Below, piece after piece: positions 54,615 through 63,133 of a stretch of 64,000 bases of DNA. A program made the translations under genes and the position numbers. The stretch lies in assembly GCF_003058055.1 (NCBI RefSeq), contig NZ_QBTZ01000001.1, positions 932,501 through 996,500 on the forward strand, written 5' to 3'. Each line of letters begins with the position of its first letter. Position 1 is the first letter of the stretch. Under the pieces are notes generated by a model. It saw nothing but the letters and a program-made list of their open reading frames with translations, did not search any database and had not been told where the DNA came from. The DNA is from Acidovorax sp. 107 (GTDB lineage Bacteria > Pseudomonadota > Gammaproteobacteria > Burkholderiales > Burkholderiaceae_C).

Positions 54615-55937
54615 TCAGCCCGCAGCCGCACGCGCCGCCACGCCGGTGCCGCTGAGCACCGCGCCTTCCAGCGTCGCCGGGTAGGGGCCGTCCACATAGT
54701 CGCCGCAGGCCGTCAGCCCCGGCAGCACCTGCATGGCGGGCCTCTGCAGGCCCGGGGTGCATGCAAACGTGGCGCGCTTTTCGACCACGGTCTGCACGGG
54801 GTGCAGGTCTGGCAGGCCCAACTGCGCGGCGGCTTGCTGCAGCACCTGCTGCTCGATGAGTGCCCGGTCGCCGTCGCTGGCGCTCACCACAAACGCCAGC
54901 AAGCCCTGCTGGCCGTCAAGCGGGCCCCGGTCGAACACGAACTGCGCCGGGTGCTCTGCCGTGTTGCGCAGCGCCAGCATGGGCAGGGGCAAGCGCGCAC
55001 CACGGGCGTGGGCGTACACGGTGGTGATGGCTTCAAACCGCAAGGCGTTGGCGGTGGCGCCCCAGCGGGCAGCAGCGGCCAGGCCCGCCGTGCTGGCAAG
55101 GCCCTCGACTAGTCGCGCGGCCTCCCACGAGGGGCAGGCCAATGTGATGTGATCGAAGGCGTCGACTTCTTCCGCGCCGTGCGCAGCGCCCGCCAGCTGC
55201 CAGCGCCCGCTGGGCAGGGGCACGAGCCGCTGGATGCGTTGGCCGGTAACCACCTGGCCGCCTTGCTGCAGCAACCAGCGCGCTGCAGCCTCGGGGAACA
55301 GCGCGCCCAGGTCGGTGCGTGGCAGCAGCAGGTTGGAGCCACCGCGCCCGCTGAACAGGCTGTCTTGCAGCACCCGCAAAAACACCTGGCCGCTGGCCTC
55401 GCGTGCGGGGGTGTTGAGTGCCGACACGCACAGCGGGTCGATGAACTCGGCCATCAGCCGGGGCGTGAGCGTGGCGCACAGGTCTGCCACGGAGGTGTGG
55501 GGCGCGCAGCGAAAGCCGCGCAGCTGCCAGGCGGTGGCCGTGCGCAGCAGGGCGACCTTGTCTTGCCAGCCCCAGCCTTTGGCGCGCACGATGCCCAGCA
55601 ACGCATCGAGCGGCGGGGGCAGGTCGGGCAATTGCAGGCCCTGGCCGTCGGGGAACTGCAGGGTCAGCGGCAGGCGCAGCAGCGCGGCGGTGGGGTCTAC
55701 GCCCACCAGGCGCATCAGGCGCAGGCTCTCGGTGTAGGCGCCAATCAGGATGTGCTGGCCGTTGTCCAGCGTGGCCGCTGTGCCATCGGGCAGCACGCCC
55801 GGCACGGCCCGTGCGCGGCCGCCCACGGTGCGCGCGGCCTCGAACACGGTGACCTGGCGGCCGGCCTGCCGGTGGGAGATGGCCGCAGCCATGCCGGCCC
55901 AGCCAGCCCCGATGACGGCGACTTTCTGCGGTGCCAC
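54615..55937 (-). CDS. hpnE: hydroxysqualene dehydroxylase
   Basis: A 440-residue FAD enzyme that reduces hydroxysqualene to squalene, the last step of the bacterial HpnCDE route. The FAD fold opens VAVIGAGWAGMAAAISHRQAG, then ARTVGGRARAV, and DNGQHILIGAY marks the family. The C-terminal motif GLTACGDYVDGPYPATLEGAVLSG completes FAD binding. It is 6 bases from hpnD. Confidence 0.93.
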   Translation of the reverse strand: MAPQKVAVIGAGWAGMAAAISHRQAGRQVTVFEAARTVGGRARAVPGVLPDGTAATLDNGQHILIGAYTESLRLMRLVGVDPTAALLRLPLTLQFPDGQGLQLPDLPPPLDALLGIVRAKGWGWQDKVALLRTATAWQLRGFRCAPHTSVADLCATLTPRLMAEFIDPLCVSALNTPAREASGQVFLRVLQDSLFSGRGGSNLLLPRTDLGALFPEAAARWLLQQGGQVVTGQRIQRLVPLPSGRWQLAGAAHGAEEVDAFDHITLACPSWEAARLVEGLASTAGLAAAARWGATANALRFEAITTVYAHARGARLPLPMLALRNTAEHPAQFVFDRGPLDGQQGLLAFVVSASDGDRALIEQQVLQQAAAQLGLPDLHPVQTVVEKRATFACTPGLQRPAMQVLPGLTACGDYVDGPYPATLEGAVLSGTGVAARAAAG

Positions 55938-55943
55938 GCCGGG

Positions 55944-56783
55944 CTACATCCTGCCCAGGGCTTGCATCTTCCAGGCCAGCCAGAACTTGCGCAGCGGCGT
56001 GAGGCGGATGCGCTGGTGCAGCACCTGGAAGTTCTCGTGCTCGATCTCGCGCAGCAGGGTGCGGTAGATGCTGGCCATCATCAGGCCGGGCTTTTGGGCG
56101 CGGCGGTCTGCGTCGGGCAGCAGGGCAAAGGCCTCGTCGTACAGCCGGTGTGCACGCTCCGCCTGAAAGCGCATGAGGGCGGTGAACCGGTCGGAGTACT
56201 GGCGCTTCAAGATCTCGTGCGCTTTCACATCGAACTGCTGCAGCTCGCTGACCGGCAGGTAGATGCGGCCCAGCATGGCGTCTTCGCCCACGTCGCGGAT
56301 GATGTTGGTGAGCTGGAACGCCAGGCCCAGCCGGTGCGCGTATTCGGTGGTGCGCGGGTCGGTCTGGCCGAAGATGCGCGCGGCCACTTCACCCACGATG
56401 CCCGCCACCAGGTGGCAGTAGCCCTTGAGGCCTGCAAAGTCGAGATAACGGGTCTGCTCCAGATCCATCTGGCAGCCGTCGATCACGGCCTGCAGGTGGC
56501 GCTGTTCGATGCCGTAGTCGGCCGCCAGCGGCATCAGCGCCAGCATCACCGGGTGCGTGGGCTGCCCCGCGTAGGCCTTGGTCACTTCGGCCTGCCACCA
56601 GGCCAGCTTGGTGCGGGCCACGCCGGGGTCGCTCACCTCATCGACCACATCGTCCACCTCGCGGCAAAACGCATAGAACGCCGTGATGGCCGCGCGGCGG
56701 GGCGCGGGCAGAAAGAGAAAGGCGTAATAGAAGCTGCTGCCCGAGGCCACGGCTTTTTGCTGTACGTACTGCTGCGGTGTCAT
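55944..56783 (-). CDS. hpnD: presqualene diphosphate synthase
   Basis: A 279-residue squalene/phytoene synthase-family enzyme joining two farnesyl diphosphates. The first Asp-rich motif is FCREVDDVVDEVSD near residue 45 and the second QLTNIIRDVGEDAMLGRIYLP near 160. The start MTPQQYVQQKA is as in homologues; an in-frame ATG 18 bases upstream is also possible. It is the first gene of hpnD-hpnE. Confidence 0.93.
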   Translation of the reverse strand: MTPQQYVQQKAVASGSSFYYAFLFLPAPRRAAITAFYAFCREVDDVVDEVSDPGVARTKLAWWQAEVTKAYAGQPTHPVMLALMPLAADYGIEQRHLQAVIDGCQMDLEQTRYLDFAGLKGYCHLVAGIVGEVAARIFGQTDPRTTEYAHRLGLAFQLTNIIRDVGEDAMLGRIYLPVSELQQFDVKAHEILKRQYSDRFTALMRFQAERAHRLYDEAFALLPDADRRAQKPGLMMASIYRTLLREIEHENFQVLHQRIRLTPLRKFWLAWKMQALGRM

Positions 56784-56834
56784 GGAGCGAGATTGTCCCA
56801 TGGCGCACCGGGGCGGGCCGGTTGTCGGGGTTTG

Positions 56835-56896
56835 AGGTGTTTTCGGGCGGATGCGCTAGTGCAGCATGTCCTGGTTGCTATTTAAATGATAGCTTT
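56835..56896. repeat. dispersed intergenic repeat, copy 2
   Basis: It shares the start AGGTGTTTTCGGGCGG, the TAGTGCAG core and the terminal GCTATTTAAATGATAGC hairpin with the copy at 13947. It lies between the hpnD start and the TRAP permease stop. Confidence 0.7.
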
Positions 56897-56906
56897 CGAG
56901 GAGGCG

Positions 56907-58418
56907 TCACGGAGCCGTTGGTGAGGCGGCGGGTGCAGGGGCAGGCGCCTCGGGTTGCGACATCTCGCGCATCAGCGCGTCCAGGTCGTCGCCCTGGATT
57001 GACATCTCGGGCAGCGTGGCGGGCGTGCTGCGCAGCCACTGCGTGGTGGCGGGCACGGCCATCACCAGGGCGATCACACCGGCCAGGCAGAGCAGGTAGG
57101 GCGCCAGCGCGCGCGCCACCGCGCCCATGGCGGGCCGGGGCGCCACCTGGGCGCGGGACAGCACCAGCGCGTAGCCCAACGGCGGCAGCAGGAACCCCGC
57201 CTGCAGCACCAGCAAGGTGAGCGCGGCCACCCAGGCCGCGTCATCCACCAGCGCCAGCAAAGGGGGCATGACGATGGGAATGATCAGGAAGATCAGCTCG
57301 AACGCATCGAGCACAAACGCCGACCCCAGCAGAACGGCCAGCACCACCCCCATGGCCAGCAGGGGCTGGCCCTGCAGGGCACGCATCCATTCAGCCACCA
57401 GCACATCGGTGCCGTAGGCGCGCAGCACCAGCGAGAACGTGACCGCCGCCACCAGCAGCGCAAACAGCGCACCGGTGAGCGCCATGGCGTCGTCCAGCAC
57501 CTGCGCCAGCCGCCGCAGCGTGAGCTGGCGCGACGTCACGCCCCACACCAGCAGCAGCACCCCGGCGGTGGCGGCGGCCTCCACCGCCCGAACACGGCCG
57601 GTGGTGACCAGTGCCAGCAGGGCTACGATGAGCGTAGGCACCACGCCCAGCGTCCAGCGTTCGCTGGGGGTCAGGGCTAAGGGGGTGGGGGACGCTGCCC
57701 TGTGACCTGCGGTGCCGCCAGTCCGGCGCTGGGCCAGCCACCAGGTCACACCCATCCACAGCACCAGCAGCAAGGCGCCGGGTGCCAGGGCGGCCTGCAG
57801 CACATCCTGGGTGTTGATGATGCGGGTGCCCGCGCGGGCGCTGGCCAGCCCCAGTTGCGTGGCCAGGGTCAGGCCCTCGGTGTGGGCGCGCAGCATGGCA
57901 TCGCCCAGCAGCAACAGCACCAGCGACGGCGGCACGATGATGCCCAGCGTGCTGGCCACGGCGACCAGGGCGGTGCGGCGGGCGGGCGGCATGCCTTCGT
58001 GGGCCCAGGCCTGCCCGGCGGTGTGCGACAGGGTCACCAGGCTGGCCCCCACCGATCCGTTCATGGGAGCCATCAGCATGCCCACGCCCAGGCCCGCCAT
58101 GTCGGGCGCGGCCCGTTGCCCCACCACGCGCGCCAGCAGCTTGCGCAGGCCGCTGTACAGGCCGTTGACCAGTGCCAAGTGGTTGAGCAGTGCACCCACC
58201 ACGGCGTACAGCACCAGCGCCTGCAGCAGGTCGTGTTCGAGCAGGCCCACCACACGCTCCGGCAGGCTGCGCAGCACCGCGCCATCAAACGCGCCCAGCG
58301 CCAGGCCTGCCACCGCGCCCAGGGTGCTGACGCCCAGCAGCACGGCGTAGGTGGCCCAGCCGGTGGTCATCATCAGCACTAGCGCCAGCACCAGCAGCAA
58401 CAGGCCGATGGCGTTCAT
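56907..58418 (-). CDS. TRAP transporter large permease (DctM-like)
   Basis: A 503-residue permease with about twelve helices. Blocks typical of DctM are LGVGMLMAPMNGSVGASLVTLS, STLGIIVPPSLVLLLLGDAM and FELIFLIIPIVMPPLLALV. Some 40 extra residues at the C-terminus are polar, Asp- and Pro-rich. It pairs with the small subunit 10 bases away. No DctP receptor gene is nearby, so the cargo is unknown. Confidence 0.9.
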   Translation of the reverse strand: MNAIGLLLLVLALVLMMTTGWATYAVLLGVSTLGAVAGLALGAFDGAVLRSLPERVVGLLEHDLLQALVLYAVVGALLNHLALVNGLYSGLRKLLARVVGQRAAPDMAGLGVGMLMAPMNGSVGASLVTLSHTAGQAWAHEGMPPARRTALVAVASTLGIIVPPSLVLLLLGDAMLRAHTEGLTLATQLGLASARAGTRIINTQDVLQAALAPGALLLVLWMGVTWWLAQRRTGGTAGHRAASPTPLALTPSERWTLGVVPTLIVALLALVTTGRVRAVEAAATAGVLLLVWGVTSRQLTLRRLAQVLDDAMALTGALFALLVAAVTFSLVLRAYGTDVLVAEWMRALQGQPLLAMGVVLAVLLGSAFVLDAFELIFLIIPIVMPPLLALVDDAAWVAALTLLVLQAGFLLPPLGYALVLSRAQVAPRPAMGAVARALAPYLLCLAGVIALVMAVPATTQWLRSTPATLPEMSIQGDDLDALMREMSQPEAPAPAPAASPTAP

Positions 58419-58428
58419 GGGATGAGAC

Positions 58429-58962
58429 TCATGCAGGGTCCGCCGGTGCGCCAGTGGGCGTGCGCAGCGTGTGCACGGCCCGCCACAGGTCGGCCAGGGC
58501 CTGCAGGCCTAGCAAAACGGCCAACAGCAGCAAGGCCAGCTTGATGACGAAGTAGCCGGGGTTGGCGGTTTCAGGAAAACTCTCCAGCCCCCGCATCGAC
58601 CGCCACACTGTGGGCGCGGCGTTGATGCACACAAACACCGCCCAGGGCAGCACGGCCAGGGGCGCGCCCAGCAGGCGCATGGCGCGCACCGGGCCCCGGC
58701 CCGCATGGGCGAGGTCGGGGCGGCTGACCAGGTGGGCGCCGCGCCGGTCGGCATGGCGCAGGGCCACGGCCACATAGAGCGCAAACAGCACCTGCGCGAG
58801 GTCGTTGGCCTGGCTGGACCCCGCGCCCCACCCGTCGCGCAACGGCCATTGCAAAAACAGCAGCAGCACGACCAGCAGCGCCAGCGGCATCACCAGTGCG
58901 CCCAGGCGGTTGAGCCAGCGCTCCAGTGGCAAGGGGGTGGGCAGGTCCGGCGGCAGATGCAT
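58429..58962 (-). CDS. TRAP transporter small permease (DctQ-like)
   Basis: A 177-residue protein with four helices (LNRLGALVMPLALLVVLLLFLQ and three more), and the DctQ-style Arg/His cluster ALRHADRRGAHLVSR between helices two and three. Together with DctM it forms the membrane part of a TRAP carrier. Confidence 0.85.
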   Translation of the reverse strand: MHLPPDLPTPLPLERWLNRLGALVMPLALLVVLLLFLQWPLRDGWGAGSSQANDLAQVLFALYVAVALRHADRRGAHLVSRPDLAHAGRGPVRAMRLLGAPLAVLPWAVFVCINAAPTVWRSMRGLESFPETANPGYFVIKLALLLLAVLLGLQALADLWRAVHTLRTPTGAPADPA

Positions 58963-59039
58963 GCAGGTGGGGGGCTACGAAACGTGCCGCGAAGCGAGGT
59001 GCGAGAGGGATTGCGATAGGGGCCGGTGGGCGGCGCGGT

Positions 59040-60449
59040 TCAGCATTCGACCACATTCACCGCCAGCCCGCCGCGCGATGTTTCTTTGTATTTCACCTTC
59101 ATGTCCGCGCCGGTCTGCATCATGGTCTTGATGACCTTGTCGAGCGAGACCACGTGCTGCCCGTCGCCGCGCAGCGCCATGCGGGCGGCGTTGATGGCCT
59201 TGATCGCACCCATGGCGTTGCGCTCGATGCAGGGGATTTGTACGAGGCCACCCACCGGGTCGCAGGTCATGCCCAGGTTGTGCTCCATGCCGATCTCGGC
59301 GGCGTTCTCTACCTGCTCGGGCGTGCCGCCCATCACGGCGGCCAGTGCGCCGGCGGCCATGGAGCAGGCCACGCCCACCTCGCCCTGGCAGCCCACCTCG
59401 GCGCCCGAGAGCGAGGCGTTCTCCTTGTAGATGATGCCGATGGCGCCTGCGGTGAGCAAAAAGGTGGCAATGCCGTCGTCGTTGGCGGCGATGGGGCCCT
59501 GCAGAAAGTTGACGTAGTAGTGCAGCACGGCCGGTATCACGCCCGCTGCGCCATTGGTGGGCGCGGTCACCACGCGGCCGCCCGCGGCGTTTTCTTCGTT
59601 CACGGCCATGGCGTACAGATTCACCCAGTCCAGCATGGAGAGCGGGTCGCGCAGGGCAGCCTCGGGCGAGCGGCTCAGGTTCTTGTGCAGCTCGGCCGCG
59701 CGGCGGCGCACATGCATGGGGCCGGGCAGGGTGCCAGTGCTGGCGCAGCCGCGCTGCACGGCGCCTGCCATGGTCTGCCAGATGGCCAGCAACTGGCGCC
59801 GCACCTCGGCCGGGCTGCGCCAGTGCTGTTCGTTGGCGGCCATGAGCTGGGCCATGCTCAGGCCCGTGGTGCGGCACTGCGCCAGCAGCTCGGCCCCGGT
59901 GCGGAACGGGTGTGGCAGGCCCTGGCCGTGGCCTGCGGTGTCGGCGCCCGCGCTGGCCGGGGTGTTGAGCACGCGCTGGCCGGCCGCATCGACCACAAAG
60001 CCGCCGCCTACCGAGTAGTACTCGCGCATGGCGATGTCGTTGCCCTGCGCATCCAGTGCATGGAACGCCATGCCGTTGGGGTGCAGCGGCAGGCTTTTGC
60101 GGCGAAACAGCAGGTGGTCCTTTTCGACAAACGGCACGGCATGCTCGCCCAGCAACGCCAGCGTGCCGCTTTGGCGGATCTGTGCGATGGCGGGGGCGAT
60201 CTGGTCGGGGTCGATATGGTCTGGCTCGTGTCCGGCCAAGCCGAGCAGCACGGCCCGGTCGGTGCCGTGGCCCACGCCGGTGGCCGAGAGAGAGCCGAAC
60301 AGCTCCACGGTAACTTGGTACACCGCCGCCAGGCCGACGGTGTCGCGCACATGGCAGGCAAACTGCCGGGCCGCAATCATGGGGCCCACGGTGTGGGAGC
60401 TGGACGGCCCGATGCCGATCTTGAAGAGGTCGAAAACGCTGACGGACAT
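59040..60449 (-). CDS. sdaA: L-serine ammonia-lyase (single-chain, iron-sulfur)
   Basis: A 469-residue serine dehydratase converting L-serine to pyruvate and ammonia. The N-terminus [23 protein letters not shown] is diagnostic, and the [4Fe-4S]-binding Cys lie in the C-terminal half ([15 protein letters not shown], and VACSMAAGA). The protein ends VNVVEC, the tail Cys that occupies the active site in this type. Full length. It lies 77 bases before the TRAP genes on the same strand, so serine or pyruvate uptake by that TRAP system is possible but unproven. Confidence 0.95.
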   Translation of the reverse strand: MSVSVFDLFKIGIGPSSSHTVGPMIAARQFACHVRDTVGLAAVYQVTVELFGSLSATGVGHGTDRAVLLGLAGHEPDHIDPDQIAPAIAQIRQSGTLALLGEHAVPFVEKDHLLFRRKSLPLHPNGMAFHALDAQGNDIAMREYYSVGGGFVVDAAGQRVLNTPASAGADTAGHGQGLPHPFRTGAELLAQCRTTGLSMAQLMAANEQHWRSPAEVRRQLLAIWQTMAGAVQRGCASTGTLPGPMHVRRRAAELHKNLSRSPEAALRDPLSMLDWVNLYAMAVNEENAAGGRVVTAPTNGAAGVIPAVLHYYVNFLQGPIAANDDGIATFLLTAGAIGIIYKENASLSGAEVGCQGEVGVACSMAAGALAAVMGGTPEQVENAAEIGMEHNLGMTCDPVGGLVQIPCIERNAMGAIKAINAARMALRGDGQHVVSLDKVIKTMMQTGADMKVKYKETSRGGLAVNVVEC

Positions 60450-60751
60450 GGTGGGGGTGACCCTGGCTCAAAGGAAGTGCCGCAGCGCTTGTGGCGCGCA
60501 GGCACGGGCCGGCAGGGTGGGGCGCTGGCCGCCGCCCTGCCACGGTGGCCGCGAGGCTAACCGGGTGCGGTGGCCGGGGCATGCTCGCTATCCCTGCCCC
60601 GACCGGGCCGAGGGCGTGGAACATCTCAGCGGATCGCTATGAATTAAATAGCTGGTGGCGTATATAAATCAAGCGCTATAGGCCGTTTTTGCACTGCATG
60701 GTGCTCTGGCGGGCGAGTGTGTGAGCCCGCCTTGCGGCCCATGAATCTTTC
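60450..60751. other. intergenic region between sdaA and hpnC
   Basis: About 300 bases with no gene seen. It holds the sdaA leader and one copy of the dispersed repeat at 60636-60690. Confidence 0.5.
60636..60690. repeat. dispersed intergenic repeat, copy 3
   Basis: GCTATGAATTAAATAGC begins a unit that continues to AAGCGCTATAGGCCGTTTTT. It shares anchors and equal spacing with a segment inside the efflux adaptor gene (62997-63052, reversed) and the hairpin with the copies at 13947 and 56835. Confidence 0.65.
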
Positions 60752-61660
60752 TTACATCACCAGCGCGCGGCCCAGCATCACGCACCAGTCCCACCCACGG
60801 AGCTTGGGCCGGGTGTGCAGGCTGCCGCCTTTGAGGGCATCGACCTTGTCGAGGATGCGCAGGCCGCCTTGCACCACCAGCCGCAGCTCCCAGCCAGCAC
60901 GGCCGGGCAGGCGGTGCACCAGGGGGGCGCCGCTCTGCATGGTGGTGCGCGCCCAGTGGGCGCAGTCGGCAATCAGGCGGGCGTTCTCGCGGGTGCTTTG
61001 CAGCGCCAGCAGCTCGGACTGGCAGGCGCCATAGGTCGCGCAGTCGGCACGGGGCAGGTAGTGGCGGCCCCGGGGGATGTCCACGGACAGGTCCTGCCAG
61101 AAGTTGATGAGCTGCAGCGCGGTGCAGATGGCGTCACTCTGGCGCAGCGCCTCGGCGTCGTGCACGCCATACAGGTGCAGCAGCAGCCGGCCCACGGGGT
61201 TGGCCGAGCGGCGGCAGTAGTCCAGCAGCTCGTCGCGGTCGGCGTAGCCCTCACCGTCACGGGTTTTCTCCACGTCCTGGGCAAAGGCGCTGAGCAGGTC
61301 TTCCAGCAGGGGCACAGGCAGCTGGTGGCTGCGCAACACGGCTTGCAACGGCAAAAACACGCTGGCCCAGCGGGCAGACGGCGCATCGCCCTGAGCAATG
61401 GTGCGCAGGTCGGCCAGGTAGGCAGCCAGATCGGCGAGGCGGGTCGCGGCCGGGGCATCGCCTTCGTCGGCCATGTCGTCCGCCGTGCGCGCAAAGCCGT
61501 AGATGGCGGCTATCGGCTGGCGCAGGTGGGGCGGGCACAGCAGCGACGCGACGGGGAAGTTTTCGTAGTGGGTGACGGGGGGCGCCACCGCTTCAGTCGC
61601 GGTAGGCTGTGGCGCGCATGCTGCGCCGGGACGGGGGGAGGGGCTGGGGCGGTCGTTCAC
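60752..61660 (-). CDS. hpnC: squalene synthase family protein HpnC
   Basis: A protein of about 302 residues of the squalene/phytoene synthase family, which converts presqualene diphosphate to hydroxysqualene. It starts with a Pro-rich leader, then VTHYENFPVASLLCPPHLRQPIAAIYGFARTADDMADE with the first Asp motif, and CTALQLINFWQDLSVDIPRGRHYLP with the second. GTG at 61660 is preferred; an ATG at 61699 would lie inside the efflux promoter. It serves the same pathway as hpnD and hpnE but is separated from them by three unrelated genes. Confidence 0.9.
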   Translation of the reverse strand: MNDRPSPSPRPGAACAPQPTATEAVAPPVTHYENFPVASLLCPPHLRQPIAAIYGFARTADDMADEGDAPAATRLADLAAYLADLRTIAQGDAPSARWASVFLPLQAVLRSHQLPVPLLEDLLSAFAQDVEKTRDGEGYADRDELLDYCRRSANPVGRLLLHLYGVHDAEALRQSDAICTALQLINFWQDLSVDIPRGRHYLPRADCATYGACQSELLALQSTRENARLIADCAHWARTTMQSGAPLVHRLPGRAGWELRLVVQGGLRILDKVDALKGGSLHTRPKLRGWDWCVMLGRALVM

Positions 61661-61675
61661 ACCCCGGATTGTCGC

Positions 61676-61704
61676 TTGACAAGGCCAGGGGCTTCTCATA
61701 GATT
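61676..61704 (+). promoter_or_regulatory. sigma70 promoter of the RND efflux operon
   Basis: TTGACA at 61676-61681 and TAGATT at 61699-61704 are exactly 17 bases apart. The downstream gene begins about 190 bases later, leaving a long leader. Confidence 0.7.
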
Positions 61705-61724
61705 ACTAACCGGTCAGTCAGTAA
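61703..61724. promoter_or_regulatory. TetR-type operator overlapping the efflux promoter
   Basis: A 22-base dyad with outer arms TTACT/AGTAA and inner AC/GT pairs matches itself at 8 of 11 positions and carries the ACCGGTCAGTCAG type of core usual for AcrR/TetR repressors. It begins within the -10 box, so bound repressor would block initiation. No tetR gene is in the window. Confidence 0.65.
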
Positions 61725-61901
61725 TGGCAAAACTCTCTTTTTGGGGGGCAAGGCGTCTGGCCGCTGCGTCGTTGACGAGCGCCACCTGCCACCGCCGGGT
61801 GCTCGTTGGCAGACGCCAGGCGTACCGTTGCAGCGCAGGCGTTTGGGCCTGCGTTTTGCTTGTTGATCCTTGTGGCCCCCTTTTTATTCACCGGATTTCC
61901 C

Positions 61902-63125
61902 ATGCGCACATCCTCCGCCTTGCGGCCCTCTTCACGGCATTCCAGGTTTTTGCTGGTGTTGGCCACCGCTACTGTGCTGGCCGCCTGTTCACGGCCCGCA
62001 CCGCCCGAGGAGCCAGTGCGTTCCGTCAAGCTGATGACGGTGGGCGTGGGCTCGCTGCAGTCCAGTCTGGAGTATTCGGGCGAGGTGCGCGCGCGGGTGG
62101 AGTCGCGCCTGGGCTTTCGCGTGGCGGGCAAGATCGTGCAGCGCCAGGCCGAACTGGGCCAGCGCGTGAAGGCGGGCCAGGTGCTGGCGCAACTGGACCC
62201 CAAGGACTACCAGCTGGCGGCTGACGCGGCGCGCGCGCAACTGGCATCGGCCACCACGCAGCGCGACCTGGCGGCGGCAGACCTCAAGCGCTACCAGGCG
62301 CTGAAAGACCAGAACTTCATCAGCGGTGCCGAGCTGGAACGCCGCGAGGCCACGCTCAAGGCCGCCCAGGCCACGCTCGACCAGGCGCGCGCCCAGCTGT
62401 CGTCGCAGGGCAACCAGGCGGCCTACACCACGCTGGTGGCCGATGTGTCGGGCGTGGTGACGGGCATCGATGCCGAGCCGGGCCAGGTGGTGTCGGCTGG
62501 CGCGCCGGTGGTGCGCATTGCGCAGGACGGCCCGCGCGACGTGGTGTTTGCCGTGCCCGAAGACAAGGTGGCGCAAATCACGACGGGCTCCGAGGTGGCC
62601 GTGCGTGGCTGGTCTGGCGGCGCGACCCTGACGGGGCGCGTGCGTGAAGTAGCTGCCAGTGCCGACGCTGCGACCCGCACCTTCCAGGTCAAGGTGGCCA
62701 TTGACGCGGCCGACGCCCCGGCGCTGGGCGCCACCGTGTACGCCACGCCCAAGGCACTGAGCCACGCCGGCATTGCCGCCATCAAGCTGCCGACCAGCGC
62801 GCTGCGGCAGGAGGGCCAGTCCACCGCCGTGTGGGTGTACGACCCCGCGACCAGCACCGTCAAATCGCAGGTGGTGCAGATTGCCACGGCCGACGGCAAC
62901 GATGCCGTGGTGGCCGGGGGACTGACCCCCGGCATGCAGGTGGTGGCCACCGGCGTGCATGTGCTGTCCCCAGGCCAGAAGGTGACGGTATATCAGCCAA
63001 AAGTGGCTCAAGCGCCGGTGAATAAAGCGCAGACAGCTCCTGAATCTGTAGCGATGCCTGCTGTGCCATCTGCTCCCGCGGCCTCCGCAGCGCCTGCCAC
63101 CGCCACGGCCTCTGCCGCCAACTGA
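61902..63125 (+). CDS. RND efflux membrane fusion protein (lipoprotein)
   Basis: A 407-residue periplasmic adaptor. The lipoprotein signal ends TVLAAC (Cys near residue 29). The biotinyl-lipoyl halves are RVESRLGFRVAGKIVQRQAELGQRVKAGQVL and VSGVVTGIDAEPGQVVSAG, joined by a coiled-coil hairpin (about 120-185) with LERREATLKAAQATLDQA. The beta-barrel follows. The last 45 residues are an Ala/Pro/Thr tail, and the first part of this tail (62997-63052) is encoded by a copy of the dispersed intergenic repeat. It links the pump to an outer membrane channel; the export substrate is unknown. Confidence 0.92.
   Translation: MRTSSALRPSSRHSRFLLVLATATVLAACSRPAPPEEPVRSVKLMTVGVGSLQSSLEYSGEVRARVESRLGFRVAGKIVQRQAELGQRVKAGQVLAQLDPKDYQLAADAARAQLASATTQRDLAAADLKRYQALKDQNFISGAELERREATLKAAQATLDQARAQLSSQGNQAAYTTLVADVSGVVTGIDAEPGQVVSAGAPVVRIAQDGPRDVVFAVPEDKVAQITTGSEVAVRGWSGGATLTGRVREVAASADAATRTFQVKVAIDAADAPALGATVYATPKALSHAGIAAIKLPTSALRQEGQSTAVWVYDPATSTVKSQVVQIATADGNDAVVAGGLTPGMQVVATGVHVLSPGQKVTVYQPKVAQAPVNKAQTAPESVAMPAVPSAPAASAAPATATASAAN
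62997..63052. repeat. dispersed repeat inside a coding region, copy 4
   Basis: On the reverse strand the segment runs GCTACAGATTCAGGAGC, then TGCGCTTTATTCA, then GCGCTTGAGCC, the same anchors at the same spacing as the unit at 60636. It stays in frame with the adaptor gene and encodes part of its tail. Confidence 0.55.
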
Positions 63126-63133
63126 GGCCCGCC

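Noticed and set aside
58926..60560. 544-residue open frame antisense to sdaA
   Set aside because: sdaA is full length with diagnostic motifs; the antisense frame has none.
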